Shown here in pieces: positions 33,643 to 45,010 of a stretch of DNA of 64,000 nt. The DNA comes from Zanthoxylum bungeanum. Its lineage: Eukaryota > Streptophyta > Magnoliopsida > Sapindales > Rutaceae. The DNA is taken from NCBI GenBank assembly GCA_019454045.1, contig SKCR01006512.1, forward strand, positions 62,001-126,000. Reading direction: 5' to 3'. Under the pieces are notes generated by a model. That model ran no database searches, was not told where the DNA came from, and worked only from the letters and a program-made list of their open reading frames with translations. Every line of letters starts with the position of its first letter. Within the stretch, counting starts at the first letter, position 1. The position numbers and the translations under genes were made by a program.

Positions 33643-35652
33643 TGACCGGCGTAAACACACACGTATAACACAAGAGTACGTATCGTTCAAGTAGTATAAA
33701 AAGTATCGATCCCACGAGGACTTAAAACCTTTTTGTTATCAATTTATTGGGCTAAATGATTACCAGTATCTAACAAGTTGTTTGATTGATTTGAAATGGC
33801 GACGATTCTAAATTTAAAGACAAATAAGTAAAATTGCTTAAAAGTAGATTTTAAAGAAATTCAATATTAAAAACTATCCAGGGTTGTGATTTATTTCAAT
33901 ATTATTTAAAAGATGAAGTAGTTATCTTATAGTTGGGTAATATATCAATTTATTAACCTGGAACACTAAATTATGTAAAAGCCTCTTCCGATGGTCAATT
34001 ACAAATACCTAGTATAATCCAATTGAACCATATGTCTATGTCAACCACATTACCTAGATTCATTAAGTTCAAGTTCCAATTATGGCTACCCCCGCCTGAC
34101 AGGTATATTCCTATCCTGTAAGGAAATCTATTAAAGGGTTATCTATCCTCAAGGAAGATCGTGGGCTATTGAGTCTAAGGTCTTAAACTTAAAATCCCTA
34201 TGTCTAGTTCATTTTAAGTTTACCTAATCAATTTAATTAATGGCCAGTTAATTAAAGAGCATTAAGATTAAGACTCAATAAATAAATCTTTAAATTACCC
34301 AAACTATAATCTAACCCTTATAAACCGGTTTAATTGAAATTCATCACAACCCTAGATAACTAACTTAGCTACGACACATAATTATGGCTAAAAACTTAAA
34401 AGACTTAAAAGAAAATTGCATAAAGTAAATGCAGTAAAATAAATGCTGAAAATGAATTAAAATAAAATTGTTAAGGTAAAAGGAATTACTTCTACTATAT
34501 ACTAATTAGATTTCTCCCATAATATAATATAAGCTTTGCAAAACATTATCAACCAGCCATATAGGCGGTATTTTGATTTAATCAGTTTTAAAAACAACCA
34601 GCCATATAGGCGGAACCAAAATAACCAGCCATAAAGGCGGAATATGAATTAACCAGCCATAAAGGCGGAACCAAAATAACCAGCCATAAAGGCGGAATAT
34701 GAATTTTATTACCCACCGACCAATCTGGCGGTATCCTGATTAAGTCAATTTAAAACTTTGAATATATTATAATTATGGGAGAATAATCTAAGAAGCAATA
34801 GTAAAAGAATTACCTTTTACCTTAACAGAGGGAAGTTACCTCCTCATAATAAGTAGTAAAAACTGTAAAATAAAGAAAGTAAATTATTATTATTACAGAA
34901 CTTAGTTAAAAATTACAAAAACTGAATTAAAAGAACTTAGAGAGAGAGAAACTCCCTAACTACATCAAAGAAGTGGGAGGAAATGGTACAACAAAAACTG
35001 AACCCTCGCGCTCTATTTATAGGCGCGGATGGTGGTTGCGCGTCGCGACGCTCGCTGCGCGTCGCGCCGCGCGCTACAGTGACACGTGTCACTTGCTGGT
35101 TCGTTGACTCAGATCTTATCCGATGACGTGGCACTGTTCATGACGTCATTGCTTACGTCACTATGAGGCATGATTGTCGGCAGCATCTGATCGTGACACG
35201 TGGCAGCGGCGCATTTTAGCAAATCGTTGAGATGTCGACACGTGGCAAGGCGCACGATAGCGTAGATGATGATTGTCGGCACCGTAGGATGATGACACGT
35301 GGCAGGCGCACGTTAGCACGTCTTCTGTGATGGTGACACGTGGCAGCGGCGCATTTTAGCAAAGTCAACTTTTCAGATTGTTGACCCGTTGACCATGGCG
35401 CATTTTAGCAAAACCGGCGCATGTTGGGCGTCGCGGCGCGCAAAGCTCCAGCGTCGCGACGCGCAGAAGATGAAAATATTCATGTTGACGCATTTTTGTC
35501 CGGTTTTACCCTAAATTGCCTCCAGTGCTGTCCAAACTTTATTTATCTGCAAAATAACAACAAAACATATCAAAACGTTCATAAATCTCGAGAAACAAAA
35601 CAAAACATTATGTCAAATGAGTGAGAAATAGTGGTATAAATACCATTCATCA
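33643..35652 (-). repeat. Right (5') LTR of copy 2
   Basis: 2010 bp on the minus strand from TGATGAATGG to CGCCGGTCA. Contains several GACACGTGGCA words (G-boxes, about 35185-35345), TGACGTCA near 35140, GCGTCGCGACGC-type palindromes and a TATA box (CTATTTATAG on plus, 35013-35022). CCAGCCATA-GGCGG repeats lie at about 34550-34735. Confidence 0.9.
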
Positions 35653-35657
35653 CCTAT

Positions 35658-36094
35658 ATAAAGGGGATGAAACCATTTGAGAAAAAAACGGATTCATTGG
35701 AATTGTATTCATAGCTCTTGTAATTTGAGAGCAAATTATTGATAGAGAGAGAAAGTGAGTCATGTACCCAACTTCTCTAAGGGAAGTAGCTTTAGCTAGT
35801 TATGATTTGACCATGTTTTATGAGACTAGTCAAGATCCGACCATATTTTATATTGTTATATCCCTTTACCACCTCGGGTCGGTCATCACCCGAGACGAAT
35901 AAACATTCTACTTTCTCCCATGAACATAGGTTGAAGTCACTCTCCACTGAATCACATAAATCTTTGCCTCTGTGATCTGTCAATCTTTTGTCAAGTTTGT
36001 GCAGTTTCCACTAATCAAACAAATTCACTATTAACTGATGTATATTTGAGGGGTGAATTCTCTTATTTGTCATTGAAATAAAAAACAATCATCA
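35658..36094 (+). repeat. LTR B of the old element, right portion
   Basis: Continues LTR B after the nested insertion (ATAAAGGGGATGAAACC) and ends at CAATCATCA, matching the end of LTR A at 26067. It ends only 490 bp upstream of the COR413 start codon. Confidence 0.75.
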
Positions 36095-36297
36095 ATAAAT
36101 TTTTTAGTGTTATTTTTCAAGAAGCAAATTTTTTTTATAAATAATATTATTTTTAAAATTACGTTATATCTCAAACCTCAATTTAGACAACATATCCCTT
36201 TTATTACACTTCGTTACCGAACAGTTAACCATTTATCCGTGTAAATCCTTGAAACATCTATGCACATAACTATAAGCAAGATCGAAGTCCTACAGAG

Positions 36298-36305
36298 CCA
36301 CGTGG
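36298..36305 (+). promoter_or_regulatory. G-box/ABRE upstream of the COR413 gene
   Basis: Perfect palindrome CCACGTGG about 280 bp before the start codon. Such ACGT-core motifs are common in ABA- and cold-responsive promoters, and COR413 genes are typically cold-induced. No CRT/DRE core (CCGAC) was found between 36095 and 36584. TATA-like ATATATAG at about 36535-36543 is close to the ATG, and its use is uncertain. Confidence 0.45.
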
Positions 36306-36584
36306 ACCACTGTCTTTTTGGGGAAAAAAAATGACAGCTGGGATCCGAAACTTCGCATCTGGCATCGTTCCGAATGTGTCAAACTGAAAACGCGGGCCCT
36401 TTGGTGTCCGTTAGATAAAGATCCAACGACTTAGCCGCTAGAAGGGCATACTAGTCATTACACATAAAAGCTTCCTTGGTGTCTACTGTCTACCGTCTGT
36501 CCTTGCATATGCTGCTCTCAGTTATTCCTTGAGAGATATATAGATCGGTGATTGGGTTTCTTGTTTTCAGATATCAAAGGCGAA

Positions 36585-39507
36585 ATGGGAAGGTTGGATT
36601 ATTTGGCGATGAAAACTGATGATCAGGTTGCAGTAGCAGAGTTGATCAACTCTGATTTCAATGAGCTTAAGGTTGCTGCAAAAAAGCTTATCAATGATGC
36701 AACTAAGCTCGGTGGCCTTGGCTTTGGCACTTCTTTTCTCAAATGGGTTGCCTCCTTTGCTGCTATGTGAGTATTATATTATTGGTTTTGAGGACCAATG
36801 GATTATGCAAGTGATATTTTTTTTAAATAACCTTTGTTGATTCTTTCTTCTTGTCAAAATAGAGAAGTCAAAAAGGCTATTTGTTTATCTGCCTCTCTTA
36901 CTGTGCTTTCTTATATATAATAATCTTGCATTTTATATATTGTATAATTTTATAATTCTTTTTTCTCTTGCTGCTTCCAATTGTCACATTTTGGCCTATT
37001 ATTTTCTTTCTTAATTCAATATACAGAAGTTTGATAACATATATTGGATTATTTAGTTTTTTTTTTTTTTTAGAGCCATCGCCAATTAAACAGAACAGGT
37101 AAAACACCGTTGTCCTACATTCTTATGAGAAATGTACCCTAGACTCGAACCGAGGACCTACAACCAAGTCATAACCCCTTTACTAAACCGGCTATTTAGT
37201 TTTTTGTTGATACAAATGAAAATCCCATTTATTCATTGATGAACAAGAGCGTATTTGCGTGATCAACTAAACTAGATTGATGGTCAAAACAAGCATTCAA
37301 CTATACTGCTAATATAATGTTTCCATTCCAATGTTTATTCCTGCTGCTTGGATATAAATTGAAGCAACCTATACCTTGTTCTTCCTTGGAGAAACGGAGA
37401 ATACAAAAAAGAAGTTAATATTATGATGAAACACATGACATTAAGACCCAAGCTTATTATGTTAATGATGACTGTTGGCAGTTTTATATTACATTTGTAT
37501 GAACAAAATGTTCTCTGTAACTTGATCATCAATCATTTGTTTACTTATGAGTAGAAATATACTGCAGAGTAATTATAATTTTATGCTGCATATAGTTAGG
37601 CTTGACCTGTTAGGTATCCAAAGGATGTTCCCTCAAACTTGTAGGCGATTAAACCCAGTTAGCTGAGGACTATCCTATGCTTGAAAGTTCATGTCAGTTG
37701 TCAGTGAGAGTTCAGAATTGATATGCTCGTGTCATATGGCTGATCAAAAGTACAAGTCTTTTGGTTCGCCTTAATTTTCTCCTTTTTCTTGGATGCCAAG
37801 ATGGTAACAAGAAAAGATCATTAGTATAACAGGCCTTTCACGAATTGTAGTCATGTTTTGAGAGTTAAGCTAACATTTCCTACCTTAAAGTTTGCTTTTC
37901 TTGTATTTACTCTTTGATCCAAAAAACGTAAGTGCAGTATTGTTGCTGTAGATGACCAGAGGCTGTTACATCTTAATTTCTCTCCAAATTGTCTCAGTTT
38001 TAAGCAGAGGAAAAGTTTTTATTGTTCTAGCTGTAATATAATTCTGTGTAGATATGTTGTCTTCTACTTAGATATGTTGTCTATGTATTTGAGCTCCATA
38101 TTTGTCACAAAGTATCATGTTCTGTTTAACTATTGGCATATTTTATTATTAATATCAGTTATCTCTGAATGTTTACTGCAGTTATTTGTTGATATTAGAC
38201 CGCACAAACTGGAGATCAAACATGCTGACTGCACTCTTGGTACCTTACATATTCTTTAGTTTTCCCTCAGTGTTGTTCAACTTTTTCAGGTGATAATTTC
38301 TGTGTTCACTTTCATTTTTTTCCCCTTACATTTTCTTTTTGTGATTATCTTCTATTGAAATTGATTTCATTTTTTTATGATTATTTTCATTACATATTCT
38401 TTTACTCTTAGAGGAGAGGTTGGAAGATGGATAGCTTTCATTGCAGTAGTACTAAGACTTTTCTTTCCAAGACATTTTCCTGGTAAATGCTCAACTTGCT
38501 GCACTTGTTGGTCTTGTTTCTCCATTCATTTTCTGCAATCTTATTGTGCTTTGCTTCCTTTACTTTCTATTTTCTTTTTCCATCCATTCATATCAGTTAC
38601 CTTGTTAATACTTAATAGTGGTTGTGATTCCCTGTTTGAAATGCTGATTTATATTTTCTGCACTTGACCCTTGGTCATTTTATCATTTGCAACAACGTAT
38701 CATATTAGTTTACTTACTAATTTGTTTTCAGCGTAATATCATTTGATCAAAAATGGATGCCATGGTTATCAAATTTGTATACTCACTGCATATGATATCA
38801 AACCCTTCAAATTAAATGTCACTTTCATTGTTTGTCTAACTTTTCTCCTTCATCTTGATGAGCAGATGGAAAATCTGTTTGGTTTGCCTCATTAAATACT
38901 AGTATTTTTTATCCCTAATTTAGCCATATTTGACACGACAATATCATTAGTTTCAAACTTTATTTCAAATATACGACATGCAGAAGGCAGTTGCAGGGTG
39001 ATACACAACTCACTTTAAACAGGTCTCTTTATTTATTTGGAATTCTTTTATTTGTTATTGCCTCAAATTTATCTTTTGAGTGTCACGACTCAAGAGTTAG
39101 TCCCCAAGTTATTTGCAGATGACAATCATATCTCCAACATTAGTTTTTGTGTCCACCAATTATTGCAGGGGCTGTGGTTCTGATTACTAATTGACAATGC
39201 AATTATGGTTTATGTGGCTTTTTCTTTTTAAACTACGGGTGATTACTCTGCAGATTGGCTGGAGATGCCTGGATCCTTGATTCTTCTTCTAGTTGTGGCT
39301 CCGAGTTTCTTTGCACACACCTTGAAGAACAGCTGGGTCGGTGTTGTAATTTGTCTTTTAATTGGTTGTTACTTATTGCAAGAACACATTCGGGCATCCG
39401 GTGGATTCAGAAATTCTTTCTCTCAAGCCCACGGTATATCCAACACTCTCGGCATTGTTCTTCTGTTGGTGTATCCTGTCTGGTCGTTGGTAGTCCATTT
39501 CATCTAG
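36585..39507 (+). CDS. COR413PM: COR413 plasma-membrane-type cold-regulated protein (four exons)
   Basis: Exons 36585-36766, 38182-38289, 38412-38482 and 39254-39507 join to 615 bp, 204 residues plus stop. All introns are GT-AG (1415, 122 and 771 bp). The product starts MGRLDYLAMKTDD and has the family's LINSDFNELKVAAKKL, GGLGFGTSFLKWVASFAA, YLLILDRTNWRSNML, RGEVGRWIAFIAVV, GCYLLQEHIRASGGFRN and GISNTLGIVLL blocks. About five hydrophobic segments fit a multi-pass membrane protein. COR413 proteins are cold- and ABA-induced and are thought to stabilise membranes or act in signalling; the molecular role is unsettled. No disabling change is visible, and this is the only intact host protein gene in the window. 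An LTR ends 490 bp upstream and a copia element lies 314 bp downstream of the stop. Confidence 0.93.
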
Positions 39508-39816
39508 TCACTCTAATAGCTTGGACTGCTGAAATTGTATTTGCTATTCAACTTTTTCTTTTTCCTGAAATAAGAAAAGCTTCATTGATCAAGAAACACA
39601 GCTTTGCTTGCTAATAGCTAATTTAGCTAGTTTATGTGCCTTCATGTTGCCCAAGGACTTAGCTAGATGCTGGATATCATTAAGAACATTTTATTCTAAC
39701 AATTTATGTGTATACTTTACAATTTCATTTTCCAAGAGGGATTTGTTCCAACCAAAGCTTATCATCATGACATATAAGTTTTGGATGTGAGATATGATTC
39801 TCTAAAATTTCTGATG
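39508..39816 (+). other. 3' flank, probable 3' UTR of COR413
   Basis: No other gene is seen between the stop codon and the copia insertion. The 3' UTR probably lies here; I could not fix a polyadenylation site. The pre-insertion sequence resumes at 48322. Confidence 0.45.
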
Positions 39817-39821
39817 AGAGT

Positions 39822-40107
39822 AGTTAAACTTGTTTCAATAGTGGCAAGGTTTGAAGAACAGAGAAAGCTCTCTATGAAGAGAGAGGCTTTAGATCAATGT
39901 TTCTTATTGAAACTGATATTACAGTCAAGACTGAAATACAAAAGATTACACAAGATCTATTTATAGAAATAGAGTAATCGTAACAAACTAACAAACTCTA
40001 CAAATCTATTGGCTAATGATTCATATCACCATAACAAACCCAACTAATTATCTTGGAGACTATAATCCCTTGTGCTCTGTCATACAAGATTACCATAGTG
40101 CTTTACA
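39822..40107 (-). repeat. 3' LTR of the Ale-like copia element
   Basis: 286 bp, plus-strand ends AGTTAAAC and CTTTACA. The partner is 48031-48316. Confidence 0.92.
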
Positions 40108-40120
40108 TCCCTCCTCAAAC

Positions 40121-43100
40121 TCATGGCCGAGAAAGGACATTGAGTTTGCTGCGAAGGAAAGCAAATTGATCATGACTAAGAGGCTTGGTGAAGATATCAG
40201 CAAATTGGGCAGCACTAGGAACATGTTGAAGAACCAATTCCTTGCGAGCCACATGGTCACGAATGAAGTGGTGATCAAGCTCAATATGCTTAGTTCGAGC
40301 ATGAAACACAGCATTGGAGGCAAGAGCTTCGGCACTTTTGTTGTCACAAAAAAGGACAGGAGGACTCTCTGAACAAAGCTACAGTTCCTGAAGGAGATAA
40401 ATGATCCAAAGTAGTTCAGAAGTAGCTAAAGCAATGGCGCGATACTCTGATTCAGCAGTAGAACAGGAGACGACTTGCTGCTTCTTGGCAGACCAGGAGA
40501 CGAGATTGTCACTAAGGTAAACACAATAGCCTCCAACAGATTTTCGATCATCCAAATCAGCCCCCCAATCAGAGTCAGAATAAACACGAAGATGGAGAGA
40601 GCCAGAGCGATAAAACTGCAAGCCATGAGAGGCAGTAGCTTGAAGGTAACGAAGAACCCTTTTACAGGCTTCCCAATGAAGAACGATGGGATTAGAAAGA
40701 AACTGACTGAGTTTAAGAACACTAAATGAAATGTCAGGCCTTGTTAATGTGACATACTGAAGAGCACCAACTAAGCTTCGATAAAGAGAAGGATTGGAAA
40801 ATGGTTGACCCTTGTCGCGAACCAGTTTAGTGAGCTGAGCCATTGGAGTGGAAACGCCTTTGCAATCAAGCATATTGGCACGTTGGAGAAGATCACCAAC
40901 ATACTTCATTTGAGACAAATGAAGACCATGAACTGAAGGAGTAATTTCAATACCAAGAAAATAGTGAAGATCACCCAGATCTTTAAGAGCAAATTCTGCA
41001 CTGAGTTGGTGAATATCAGACTCAATAGAAGCTTGATGAGAGCCAGTAATGATAATATCATCAACATAAATGAGAAGTAAAGTGATAGAACCATGATCAA
41101 ACTTGATGAACAAAGAGGGATCTGCCTTGGATGAGTGAAAACCCCACTGGACAATAGCAGATTTCAACCTATCATACCAGGCTCTTGGTGCCTGCTTGAG
41201 GCCATAAAGAGCTTTGTGTAACTTGCAAACATGGTGAGGAAACTGGGAGTCAAGAAACCCCTCAGGTTGATGCATATACACAGTCTCTTGGAGAACTCCA
41301 TGTAAGAAAGCATTGTTGATATCAAGTTGTCGAATAGACCAATTCTTCATGACAGCTAAGGCAAGAACTATTCTGATGGTGGCAGGCTTGACAACAGGAC
41401 TGAAAGTGTCAAAGTAATCTATTCCATGAGTTTGATGGAATCCTTTAGCTACAAGCCTTGTTTTATATTTCGCAATAGTACCATCTGGATTATATTTGAC
41501 TCTAAACACCAATTTGTTGCCGACAACTTTAGATGCTTCTGACTTGGGAACCAGAGACCAAGTATCATTCCTTTTAAGAGCTGCAAATTCGTCTAACATG
41601 GCCTTGTACCATTTTTCATCAAACAAGGCTACCTTGACACTAGCAGGTTCAATGGGAGAACTGACTGCTAAATATGTTTTGGGTTTGAAAATACCTGCTT
41701 TGGATCTAGTAATCATGGGATGAGAGGCAACAACAAAAGGAATGGGAGCAGCAGGTGGTGATGAAGTAGCTGATATGGGGGAAGTGTGAGAGGAAGCAGA
41801 GGTGTTTGAGGTTTGGACAGCTGAAGAAGCTGCATCTGGAAGCTGAAGGGACTGTGACGCAGAACCTGTTGGTGTACCATTGTTGATTAATTGACAGATA
41901 TGAGGGCTGTCAGAGTAATGAAAAGGAATATAGGTAGAATTAGGTGTTTGAGATTCAGTGGAGGAAGAGCTTGGAAATAATGTCAGAAAGGGAAACTCGT
42001 GTTCATTAAAGGAAACATTCCTGGCAATGTAAACTTTACCATTTGGATGCAGACACTTATACCCTTTGTGAAGAGGACTATACCCAAGAAAAAGACATTT
42101 TGTAGTATGAAAGCTCATCTTGTGGTAGTTATAAGGTCTTAAGAGTGGAAAACAAGAGCAGCCAAAAGTTTTGAGAAAAGAGTAATCTGGTGCGGAATGA
42201 AAAAGTTTATGATAAGGAGAGAGGTTATTTAAGACTGGAGTAGGGAGCCTGTTAATGAGACAGACAGAAGAATGAAAGGCTTCCCACCAAAAGGACAATG
42301 GCATGGTTGCTTGGGCAAGAAGGGTGAGGCCTGTTTCTACCAAGTGCCTGTGTTTTCTTTCAACGACTCCATTTTGGTTATGGGTATGAGGACAATTATG
42401 TCTAAAAAGAATGCCTTCTTCCTGAACAAAGTTAACAAATGATCTAAACTCCCCTCCCCAATCTGACTGCAAGACTTTAATTGAAGAATTTGAAAGTACT
42501 TAAGGCATCAGATTTGACTTTAAGAGGAAAAATCCAAGAGTATCTAGTAAAGTCATCAACAAAGTTGATATAATATCTATACCCTTCAGTAGAAACCATA
42601 TGAGAAGGACCCCAAAGATCAGTATACACTAAATCCAGAGGCATTTTAGTCTTAATTGAGGATGAAGGAAAATGAAGTTTATGCAATTTGCCATATTGAC
42701 AAGCATCACAAAAATCAAAGATCACATCTTTATCAATACTTGAGGAATTATCACAGAGTTTAAGGACTGTTTTCATGACATGAGGACTTGGATGACCAAG
42801 CCTTTGATGCAACAATTTGAAACTGAGTTTAGTAGAACTGCAAGGTTTGGAAACAACAAAAGCTTGTGCAACATTATTACTTTCAGTATTATATGAAACA
42901 ATACAATTTGACTGGTAGCTATCTTCAGAAGCAAGAGAAGACAGCATAGAAACAACTTGATGTGAGAAAGAGGTAGAAGAGTAATCTGTCAATTTATCAA
43001 AGACTGGTAGCAGTTTATAAAGTCCTTTATCAGCAATCCCTTGAGCAAGCAGAGTGCCCTTTATCTTGTCCTTGATAAAACAAAGGTTAAGAGAGAATTC

Positions 43101-43220
43101 AACAAGAACATTATTATCTTCAATTAGTTTGGAAATACTGAGGAGATTTTTAGCAATGGATGGAACATATAATATATCAGTGAGAAGGAGATTAGAACCA
43201 GTAAGAGTGTCTAAGGTAGC
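40121..43220 (-). pseudogene. Copia polyprotein: integrase, reverse transcriptase and RNase H
   Basis: Minus strand. Integrase zinc-binding region (H-x4-H in LLHQRLGHPSPH, then CDAC) and the start of the core (YTDLWGP) at 42992-42477. A frameshift between 42477 and 42472. Then the core continues (QSDWGGEF, NGVVERKHRH), followed by RT from NDTWSLVPK through YVDDIIITG, and RNase H with YSDSDWGAD, WSAKKQQVVSCSTAESEY, to 40379. A single TAG at 40379-40381 interrupts the frame, which continues (PPVLFCDNKSA, KHIELDHHFIRD) to the true stop at 40121. About 43200-43000 encodes the region between protease and integrase (LYVPSIAKNLLSISKL). Motifs are otherwise well preserved, so decay is recent. Confidence 0.88.
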
Positions 43221-43989
43221 AGTGCTGTGGGAACACAGGATCTGGGGCGACGCATGTTGTCCCGGGCTCGCGGCCTGGTCGGGAGTACGGAGTAGCCACG
43301 GGGGACTAAACCGGAGAATAATGGAGTCGCCACCCGGTGTGAACCGGGAAAATGAGATTTAAGGCCGCACTCACCCCTCGCAAGGGAAGACCTCAAACCA
43401 TTGGGTTCAGAATGGTCCCTTACTTATGCCACTTGTAATGACATGATTTATGTAATAATTTAATCAGGCTTAAGTAGCACTTATTTCCAAGAGTATCATG
43501 CTTCTAAATTCACGGGTACAAAATAAAACTTATACATACATTTCACATATATCTCACATCTAAGAACACATGCCTGAAAATACCTCAAAGTAACAACGGA
43601 CATACAACTTCATTCAGCATATCATATTCATGAAAAACACAAGCATACATAATAACAGCACAAGCATACATGTGAGCACTTTTCCAAGTGATACGTGGAA
43701 TTGTATCCCAAGTACAGACCGCATCACCGTCCATTCGGAATCGGCTATGGAATTTATGTCTGGGTTTCCATCCGATATATCACAAGAATAATACTCCAAA
43801 GTCATCATGGCATAGGTATATGAATCGTAATGCGTTAAATCAAGACTAAGGCAAATGACGCAACTAATGGAATAAACATGCTTTTCATCATTATGTGCAC
43901 AAAGATAAGAATGACTATGTGTGGTTCCATAAAAAAATCACCTAAGAAACAATTATACATGGCATGTGATGAATATGTCTCAGTTCAGT

Positions 43990-44310
43990 GTGTTCGCGTT
44001 CGTGTAGCGTTCGTAAACGCGTTCGAACGGTAAACAGAAGGTTCGCATTCGTATGGCGTTTGATAACGCGTTCGAACGGAAATGAAACAGAATGCTCACG
44101 TTCGTATTGCGTTTGTTAACGCGTTCGAATGGAAATGAAACAGAATGCTCACGTTCGTATGGCGTTTGTTAACGCGTTCGAACGGAAATGAAACAGAATG
44201 CTCACGTTCGTATGGCGTTCGTGAACGCGTTCGAACGGAAATGAGACCTGATACATGATAAGGCAAAATGCATGCGCGTTCGAGTTGCGTTCGTAAACGC
44301 GTTCGAACGG
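43990..44310. repeat. CGTTCGAACG repeat cluster in the solo LTR
   Basis: Same repeat as 149-490 in the opposite orientation: about six units with GCGTT and CGTTCGAACGG cores, several nearly identical to each other (period about 56 bp at 44040-44240). A smaller two-unit cluster is at about 46530-46612. Confidence 0.85.
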
Positions 44311-44329
44311 GAACAGACCTGATGCATGA

Positions 44330-45010
44330 AATGGGACGCAATACATAAACAACAAAATAAAGGGGCGCGACGAAGTACTGCCGTAAAGGTGGCCTTTTGG
44401 GGCTCTTGATCTCTCAAAGAGAGGACCTTTAGACCAATATACTAAGCCCATGCGCGTCACATCACAACACATGAAATAAAGACAACAAAAGTGTAGGACT
44501 TCGTATGCCCAATTGAACGTACATTCAACCCAAACACACTTCGTCCGGTGCGGCGCGAAGTAGTGTCACAAAGGTGGCCTTTTAGGCTCTTCGTCTCTCA
44601 GATAGAGGACCTTTGGACTAACTCACTAAGCCCATGCGCTCGATCGCATCATACATACAAAAATAGAGCCAATCATATCAAAACCAAGTATGCCCGATTG
44701 AACACATCTTACATCCAATCCGGACACACATCAACCGGCACGGCAAAGCATCGTGGTAAAGGGTTTTAACCCCTCCCCATAAGGGATATTTCATTCCACT
44801 TACTAAGTCCATGCGCTTGATTGAACCATGCATAAAAAGATAAGGACAATAATATCAAACTAAGTATACCCGATTGAACGTATCTTGCATCCAACCGAAC
44901 ACACATCAACCAGCGCGGCAAAGCCGTGGTAAAGGGCTTTAACCCCTCCTCATAGGGGATCTTTCATTCCACTTACTAAGCCCATGCGCTCGATTGAATC
45001 AGCATAAATA
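44330..45010 (+). repeat. Four diverged tandem repeats of about 185 bp in the solo LTR
   Basis: Each unit has an AAAGG...TTT block with a short hairpin, then ACTAAGCCCATGCGC (44445, 44627, 44805, 44983) and a CCGATTGAAC-like block. A diverged copy of the block at about 43690-43790 (CCGTCCATTCGGAATCGGCTATG) recurs at 45130-45180. Confidence 0.75.

Larger units (their letters stand above)
27991..35652 (-). mobile_element. Athila-derived LOG-carrying element, copy 2, with inverted LTRs
   Basis: 7662 bp flanked by the 5-bp duplication CCTAT (27986-27990 and 35653-35657), confirmed by the uninterrupted homologous sequence in LTR A. Both outer ends are U3 starts (TGATGA): the left LTR (27991-29564) points rightwards, while the right LTR (35652-33643) and all internal genes point leftwards. 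Internal order on the minus strand: PBS, intact gag-protease, accessory frame, truncated LOG. The second half of LOG, the 3' region and the polypurine tract are missing. The inner edge of the left LTR stops at the position where the PBS would begin. A normal integrated element has direct LTRs, so this looks like an aberrant cDNA that was integrated as a single unit. Confidence 0.88.

Noticed and set aside
39255..39614. Alternative open frame overlapping the last COR413 exon
   Set aside because: A shadow in another reading frame; the frame joined by the splice sites gives the conserved COR413 C-terminus ending at 39507.
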